Below, in pieces: positions 59,377 to 64,000 of a stretch of 64,000 nucleotides of DNA. A program made the translations under genes and the position numbers. The number at the start of each line of letters is the position of its first letter. The stretch's first letter is position 1. A model generated the notes under the pieces. The model saw nothing but the letters and a program-made list of their open reading frames with translations, did not search any database and was not told the DNA's origin. The DNA is from ZC4RG29 sp036563875 (GTDB taxonomy: Bacteria > Bacteroidota > Bacteroidia > Cytophagales > Cyclobacteriaceae). The stretch spans positions 6,131 through 70,130 of the forward strand of contig DATCLO010000029.1 of the NCBI GenBank assembly GCA_036563875.1. The letters run 5' to 3'.

Positions 59377-61206
59377 TCAGGCGTCCGATTTTAGCAGCCC
59401 CTGGTATGCTTCCTGGTAATAGCTGATCAGATTCAGCCAGTCGAAAATACCGGAGTTATTCTCTACGTTATTGCGCTGCATCATCCGTTCGCGGCGCGAC
59501 TGCTGAAGAAAATTGTACATCACTTCCATCAATTGGTTTGCTGAGTAGTCGAACGTGCGTTTGCCGCGTTCGATTACGTGCAGACCGTAGTCCTCATGTT
59601 GCGGTAAATGATGAAGCAGGTAATCGCCAAATCCTGACAAGTCACTCGTGACCGCAGGAATGCCGCTCGCCATACACTCAAGCGGCGTATAGCCCCAGGG
59701 TTCATAGTAACTGGGGAATATCCCGAGGTTGCATCCCCTCACAAACTGATTGTACTCCATCGCAAACAGCGGGTTTGAAGAGTTGATGAAGTCCGGGTGA
59801 TAGACAATCTTGACTTTATCCTCGGCGTGGTTCAGCATATTCCTGCTCTTCAGGAATTGATAAATCTCGTCATGCTCTTCATCGACCAGCTGATGTGTGA
59901 GCACCTCGGGATTCTTTTTGCTTTTCCAGGACTGAATAATACGACGGTAGCGGAGCTTCCAGTAGTCGTCGACAAAGTCGCTCAGGTTCGGCAGGCGATG
60001 GTCTTCGCGCACAGTGCTTTCAAGAAACAAGCGCTTCCCTACTTGTCGCTCAATAGCCATGCACGTCTGGCGTATTTCCTCCATGACGGCGCGCGACTGC
60101 AGGACCTCAGGTCTGATGTGCGTGAAGTCGCGACGCGTGACAAAAAACATAACTACCGTCACGTCCGCATTCTCCGCCTTGAGTCTCCGGTTCAACCTGT
60201 ACAAGGCTTCGAGGGTGAGATCAAAGCCTTTGTTCTTGAACTCATATCGCCCTGAAGTAAAGAAGTACATGGTCTTATCCAGGTCGAAGGAATACGACTG
60301 GAAAAAGTGACCCATGACGAACTGGTGTATCTCATCCTTGTATGTGGCATGAAGATTCTGGAATTCAAACAGCGCCTCAAAGCGTTCGATATTGAGTCCG
60401 TTGGGCAGTATGTACTCAGGATTGCGCTTGAGCAGGTGCTTGCATTCGCGGGCAGTCACTGCACTCACCGTCGTCAACAAGTGTGCCTTGTTGGCGCACG
60501 CGAACTCGATGCGGACTTCTGTTTCGATGTTGAACTTGCGTGCTTCCTCCTCCCACTTGAAGAACGGAAGGTGCGCATAGAACATCGGTGAATTGATGGC
60601 GAGGTGGCGACCCAGTTGCGTGGCATGCGTGGTAAAGATGGTTTTGATCCGCATGTTTTCGCGACGGATGTCCAGGATAGGAAGCCCTGCCATCCATTCA
60701 TGAAAGTGTGCAATAACCGGCCGCTCCGGCTCGATCAGCGCCATAAGCTCATCGAGGAACATCTTGACCTGAAAGGCAAGTGAAACGACATCGTTTATGA
60801 GCGGGTTATCGGGCGGCATGCTGATCCCGTGGTTCTTCCACAACAGGTACTTGACCACGTTGAGCGTCTTGGCTTCGATGACGTGGGGATTGAACAAGAC
60901 AACGCGGGGTCTGCCTGTAACGAGCCATTCGGCGTAATGGACATCATATCCTTTGTTGCGCAGTTTCGCTGCTGCCTGACCGAACACGTCCGCGGTTTGG
61001 TCGAGAGGCTCGAGCTCGGCCTGGATTGCCCTACCTGTATACGGTCCAAGCATGCAGTAGTTCGTACCCCAATTGGCGACCATCGCCGGAACCTTGGAGC
61101 GCATCACAGTGTAGATACCACCTACCTGATTGCATACCTCCCACGATACTTCAATGAGGTATGCGGCGGGAAACTTTCTGGGTGCTGCGGCTGTTCTTTT
61201 TGACAT
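59377..61206 (-). CDS. Glycogen synthase, GT3 (eukaryote-like) type
   Basis: 609 residues. Signature EVSWEVCNQVGGIYTVMRSK at the N-terminus, HFHEWMAGLP, TTHATQLGR and, in the C-terminal GT-B lobe, FPSYYEPWGYTPLECMA. These mark family GT3 (fungal/animal glycogen synthase), not the bacterial GT5 GlgA. Transfers glucose from UDP-glucose to glycogen. Monocistronic and divergent from clpB. GT3 enzymes are known in several Bacteroidota. Confidence 0.9.
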   Translation of the reverse strand: MSKRTAAAPRKFPAAYLIEVSWEVCNQVGGIYTVMRSKVPAMVANWGTNYCMLGPYTGRAIQAELEPLDQTADVFGQAAAKLRNKGYDVHYAEWLVTGRPRVVLFNPHVIEAKTLNVVKYLLWKNHGISMPPDNPLINDVVSLAFQVKMFLDELMALIEPERPVIAHFHEWMAGLPILDIRRENMRIKTIFTTHATQLGRHLAINSPMFYAHLPFFKWEEEARKFNIETEVRIEFACANKAHLLTTVSAVTARECKHLLKRNPEYILPNGLNIERFEALFEFQNLHATYKDEIHQFVMGHFFQSYSFDLDKTMYFFTSGRYEFKNKGFDLTLEALYRLNRRLKAENADVTVVMFFVTRRDFTHIRPEVLQSRAVMEEIRQTCMAIERQVGKRLFLESTVREDHRLPNLSDFVDDYWKLRYRRIIQSWKSKKNPEVLTHQLVDEEHDEIYQFLKSRNMLNHAEDKVKIVYHPDFINSSNPLFAMEYNQFVRGCNLGIFPSYYEPWGYTPLECMASGIPAVTSDLSGFGDYLLHHLPQHEDYGLHVIERGKRTFDYSANQLMEVMYNFLQQSRRERMMQRNNVENNSGIFDWLNLISYYQEAYQGLLKSDA

Positions 61207-61332
61207 CCTTCAAGTCACATTGTCCGGAAACGCACCGGATAAGCTATCAAATTAATGCCAAAATTTCTGAAAAACTTGGTCGACTTTAGATGGATTGGCT
61301 TTTGATAAAAAGGTCTCGGAGGAGTTGTATCC

Positions 61333-63948
61333 ATGAACTTTGAAAAATTTACCATCAAGTCGCAGGAGGCCCTGCAGAAGTCGGCAGAAATTGCCATGGG
61401 CCATCAGCACCAGGCTATCGAGCCGGCGCACCTGCTGAAAGCCGTCATCGAGACGGACGAAAACGTTATCTCCTACCTGCTCAAGAAACTTAGTATCAAT
61501 AGAAATATTCTGGAGACGAAACTGGACGAGCTGCTGAGATCTTTTCCCAAGGTAAGTGGTCAGGCATACTTGTCGTCTGCCACAAATGGAGTACTCCAGC
61601 AAGCGGAAAAGGAAACGCGCGAGTTTAAGGATGAATATATATCTATAGAGCACCTGCTATTGGCCCTGCAGGCATCCCGCGATAAAGTGGCCACGATCAT
61701 GAATGACGTGGGCTTCACCCGCAAAGGACTTATCGCCGCGATAAAAGAATTGCGGGGAGGAACGACGGTGACCGATCAGAACGCAGAAGCCAAGTACAAA
61801 TCCCTGGAACGCTACTCGAAGAACCTTAACGAGCTGGCGCGGCAGGGAAAGATCGACCCGGTCATCGGTCGCGATGATGAAATCCGAAGAGTGCTGCAAA
61901 TCCTTGCACGAAGAACAAAGAACAACCCAATTCTATTGGGCGAGCCCGGTGTCGGTAAAACTGCCATTGTGGAAGGTCTGGCACAGCGGATTGTCGACGG
62001 CGACGTGCCTGAGAATCTGAAAGACAAGACCATCGTTTCGCTGGACATGGGCTTGCTGGTTGCCGGCGCCAAGTACAAGGGCGAGTTTGAAGAACGTCTC
62101 AAGGCCGTAATCAAGGAGGTGACGGATTCCGATGGACAGATCATTCTGTTTATTGACGAAATCCACACGCTGATAGGTGCCGGAAGCGGAGGCGAAGGCG
62201 CAATGGACGCAGCAAACCTGCTGAAGCCCGCGCTGGCGAGGGGCGAACTGCACGCCATTGGGGCTACCACGCTTAAGGAATACCAGAAGTATATCGAAAA
62301 GGACAAGGCGCTGGAACGCCGGTTCCAGACTGTGATGGTGGACGAGCCCTCCGTGGAGGACGCTATTTCGATATTGAGAGGTATCAAGGAAAAATATGAA
62401 CTGCACCACGGCGTGCGGATTAAAGACGACGCGGTCATTGCAGCTGTTGAGCTTTCGAATCGCTACATATCGGATCGCTTCCTTCCTGACAAAGCAATCG
62501 ACCTCATGGATGAGGCGGCCTCCAAGCTTCGGATCGAGATGGATTCACTCCCGGAAGAGCTGGATGAACTCAACCGGAAGATTATGCAACTCGAGATCGA
62601 ACGCGAGGCAATTCGTAGGGAGAAAGATCATGACAAGGAAGCGGTGCTCTCGCGCGACATCGCAGAGCTTACCGAAAAGCGCAATTCATTGAGGGCGCGC
62701 TGGGAAAGCGAGAAGGAAGTCGTGCACGGTATCCAGCGTCAAAAGGAAACCATCGACCGTCTGAAATTCGAAGCCGAGCAGGCCGAGAAAGCCGGTGATT
62801 ACGGTAAAGTGGCTGAAATCCGCTATGGCAAGATCGCGGAGGCGGAAAAGACGCTTAACGAGCTACAGAAAAAAATAAAGGAAATGCAGGGCGAACACTC
62901 GCTGCTGAAAGAAGAGGTGGACAGCGAAGACATCGCTGAGGTTGTAGCTAAGTGGACCGGTATACCGGTTCAACGGATGCTGCAGAGCGAGCGCGAAAAA
63001 CTCCTGCACCTTGAAGAAGAGCTCAGCAAGCGGGTAGCGGGTCAGGAAGAGGCCATCCGTGCACTGTCTGACGCAGTTCGGCGCAGCCGCGCTGGTCTGC
63101 AGGACCCGAAAAGGCCCATTGGATCATTCATCTTCATGGGTACGACCGGTGTTGGCAAGACCGAGCTCTCGAAGGCGCTGGCGGAATACCTGTTCAACGA
63201 TGAGAACGCGATGGTCCGCATCGACATGAGCGAGTACCAGGAAAGGCATTCGGTGAGTCGTCTCATCGGTGCGCCTCCGGGTTACGTCGGTTATGATGAA
63301 GGCGGGCAACTCACTGAGTCGGTGCGCCGCAAGCCCTACGCGGTGATCCTTTTGGATGAAATCGAAAAGGCGCACCCAGACGTGTTCAACATTCTGCTCC
63401 AGGTACTGGATGACGGTCGGTTGACCGACAATAAAGGTCGCGTGGCGAACTTCAAGAACACGATCATCATCATGACGACCAACATTGGATCGGCCATCAT
63501 CCAGGAGAATTTTGAGCGGATGACCGACGAAAACTACTTCGAGGTTCTCGAAGACACGAAGGAGGAAGTAGTTACGCTGCTGAAAAAAACAGTCCGGCCG
63601 GAGTTCGTAAACCGGATCGACGAGATCATCATGTTCAGGCCGCTGAGCAAGCGCGACATCCGCAAGATTGTGGACATCCAGGTCGGTCTGATCCAGAAAC
63701 GCCTGGAAGAAAATGGCGTACGACTGGAAGTATCAGACAGCGCCAGGAACCGGCTCGCCACGCTCGGATACGATCCGCAGTATGGCGCAAGGCCGCTCAA
63801 GCGCGTGTTGCAGCGTGAGATCCTGAACCAGCTGTCGAGAAAGATTCTTTCCGGAGAGGTTCAGCGCGATGCAGCGATCCTGGTCGATCTTCGCGACGAA
63901 GTAGAATTCGTTTTTGAGAATCTCACGCCGGATGAAGTGGTAAACTGA
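61333..63948 (+). CDS. clpB: ATP-dependent chaperone ClpB
   Basis: 871 residues, complete. N-terminal Clp repeat domain (about 1-145), AAA+ 1 with Walker A GEPGVGKT and Walker B LFIDEIHTL, a middle coiled-coil domain (about 400-530, rich in KEXX heptads), and AAA+ 2 with GTTGVGKT and ILLDEIEKA. It lacks the ClpP-binding loop of ClpA/C, as expected of a disaggregase. Good ribosome-binding site GGAGGAG (61318-61324) eight bases before the ATG. A heat-shock promoter was not evident. Confidence 0.97.
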   Translation: MNFEKFTIKSQEALQKSAEIAMGHQHQAIEPAHLLKAVIETDENVISYLLKKLSINRNILETKLDELLRSFPKVSGQAYLSSATNGVLQQAEKETREFKDEYISIEHLLLALQASRDKVATIMNDVGFTRKGLIAAIKELRGGTTVTDQNAEAKYKSLERYSKNLNELARQGKIDPVIGRDDEIRRVLQILARRTKNNPILLGEPGVGKTAIVEGLAQRIVDGDVPENLKDKTIVSLDMGLLVAGAKYKGEFEERLKAVIKEVTDSDGQIILFIDEIHTLIGAGSGGEGAMDAANLLKPALARGELHAIGATTLKEYQKYIEKDKALERRFQTVMVDEPSVEDAISILRGIKEKYELHHGVRIKDDAVIAAVELSNRYISDRFLPDKAIDLMDEAASKLRIEMDSLPEELDELNRKIMQLEIEREAIRREKDHDKEAVLSRDIAELTEKRNSLRARWESEKEVVHGIQRQKETIDRLKFEAEQAEKAGDYGKVAEIRYGKIAEAEKTLNELQKKIKEMQGEHSLLKEEVDSEDIAEVVAKWTGIPVQRMLQSEREKLLHLEEELSKRVAGQEEAIRALSDAVRRSRAGLQDPKRPIGSFIFMGTTGVGKTELSKALAEYLFNDENAMVRIDMSEYQERHSVSRLIGAPPGYVGYDEGGQLTESVRRKPYAVILLDEIEKAHPDVFNILLQVLDDGRLTDNKGRVANFKNTIIIMTTNIGSAIIQENFERMTDENYFEVLEDTKEEVVTLLKKTVRPEFVNRIDEIIMFRPLSKRDIRKIVDIQVGLIQKRLEENGVRLEVSDSARNRLATLGYDPQYGARPLKRVLQREILNQLSRKILSGEVQRDAAILVDLRDEVEFVFENLTPDEVVN

Positions 63949-64000
63949 GGAGAATTCTTTCAATAATTTCTTCTCAGTGAAACCATCTGAACGGCTACGC

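Overview
The window looks like a chromosomal stretch of a Bacteroidota bacterium, probably a Cytophagales-type soil or freshwater organism. This is an inference. It rests on the AraC-HTH/TolB-like/TPR regulator, DUF4407, DUF3347 and DUF6970 proteins, exported proteins whose signal peptides end in Ser/Ala/Gly-Gln, abundant Tat-like 'RRxFLK' oxidoreductases and isomerases, AT-rich 5' regions with few Shine-Dalgarno motifs, and TTG-N19-21-TAnnTTG-like promoters. No phage, insertion sequence, CRISPR array, tRNA or rRNA was found.

Layout. (1) 182-5105, plus strand: a tight 8-amino-Kdo (Kdo8N) sugar cluster: KdnA aminotransferase, KdnB Fe-dependent oxidoreductase, metal-type KdsA, a transaldolase-fold enzyme fused to KdsD-type CBS domains, and a KdsC-like phosphatase. 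A myo-inositol oxygenase follows (5169-6032). (2) 6123-9936, minus: a lipoprotein combining a beta-helix-like segment with an alpha/beta hydrolase, and the AraC/TPR regulator. (3) 10221-17294, plus: DMT transporter, GNATs, a group II PLP decarboxylase, a branched-chain aminotransferase, a quinone oxidoreductase, a PPOX-type flavoprotein and a Dabb protein. (4) 17479-27568, plus: a large AsmA/TamB-like protein, a small outer-membrane-like protein, an S9 peptidase, an esterase, a monooxygenase-like protein, a 55-residue membrane peptide and a CehA/McbA-type metallohydrolase. (5) 27625-38308, plus: a complete branched-chain amino acid locus, ilvE-ilvD-ilvB-ilvN-ilvC and leuC-leuD-leuB-leuA. Each half is preceded by what looks like its own transcription attenuator: a Val/Leu/Ile-rich 41-residue leader before ilv and a 12-residue leader with four Leu codons before leu, each followed by an intrinsic terminator and then by an almost identical 22-bp motif. 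(6) 38394-50712, mixed strands: acyltransferase-like membrane protein, Gfo/Idh/MocA oxidoreductase, DoxX, small lipoproteins, GNAT, DUF4407, AlkA-type glycosylase, metallo-beta-lactamase-fold protein and two exported TIM-barrel isomerases. (7) 50744-58455, minus: a tightly packed catabolic operon of unknown substrate (glutamine-synthetase-like ligase, Fe-ADH, ALDH, HPS/KGPDC-type lyase, Zn-type dehydrogenase, SDR, TIM-barrel isomerase), divergent from an exported DUF1080 protein. (8) 59377-63948: GT3-type glycogen synthase and ClpB.

The strongest leads are the transaldolase-CBS fusion inside the Kdo8N cluster, the paired ilv and leu attenuators with their shared downstream motif, and the unassigned gamma-glutamyl-ligase/dehydrogenase/lyase operon. 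Intergenic DNA also carries a small family of palindromic and degenerate short repeats.
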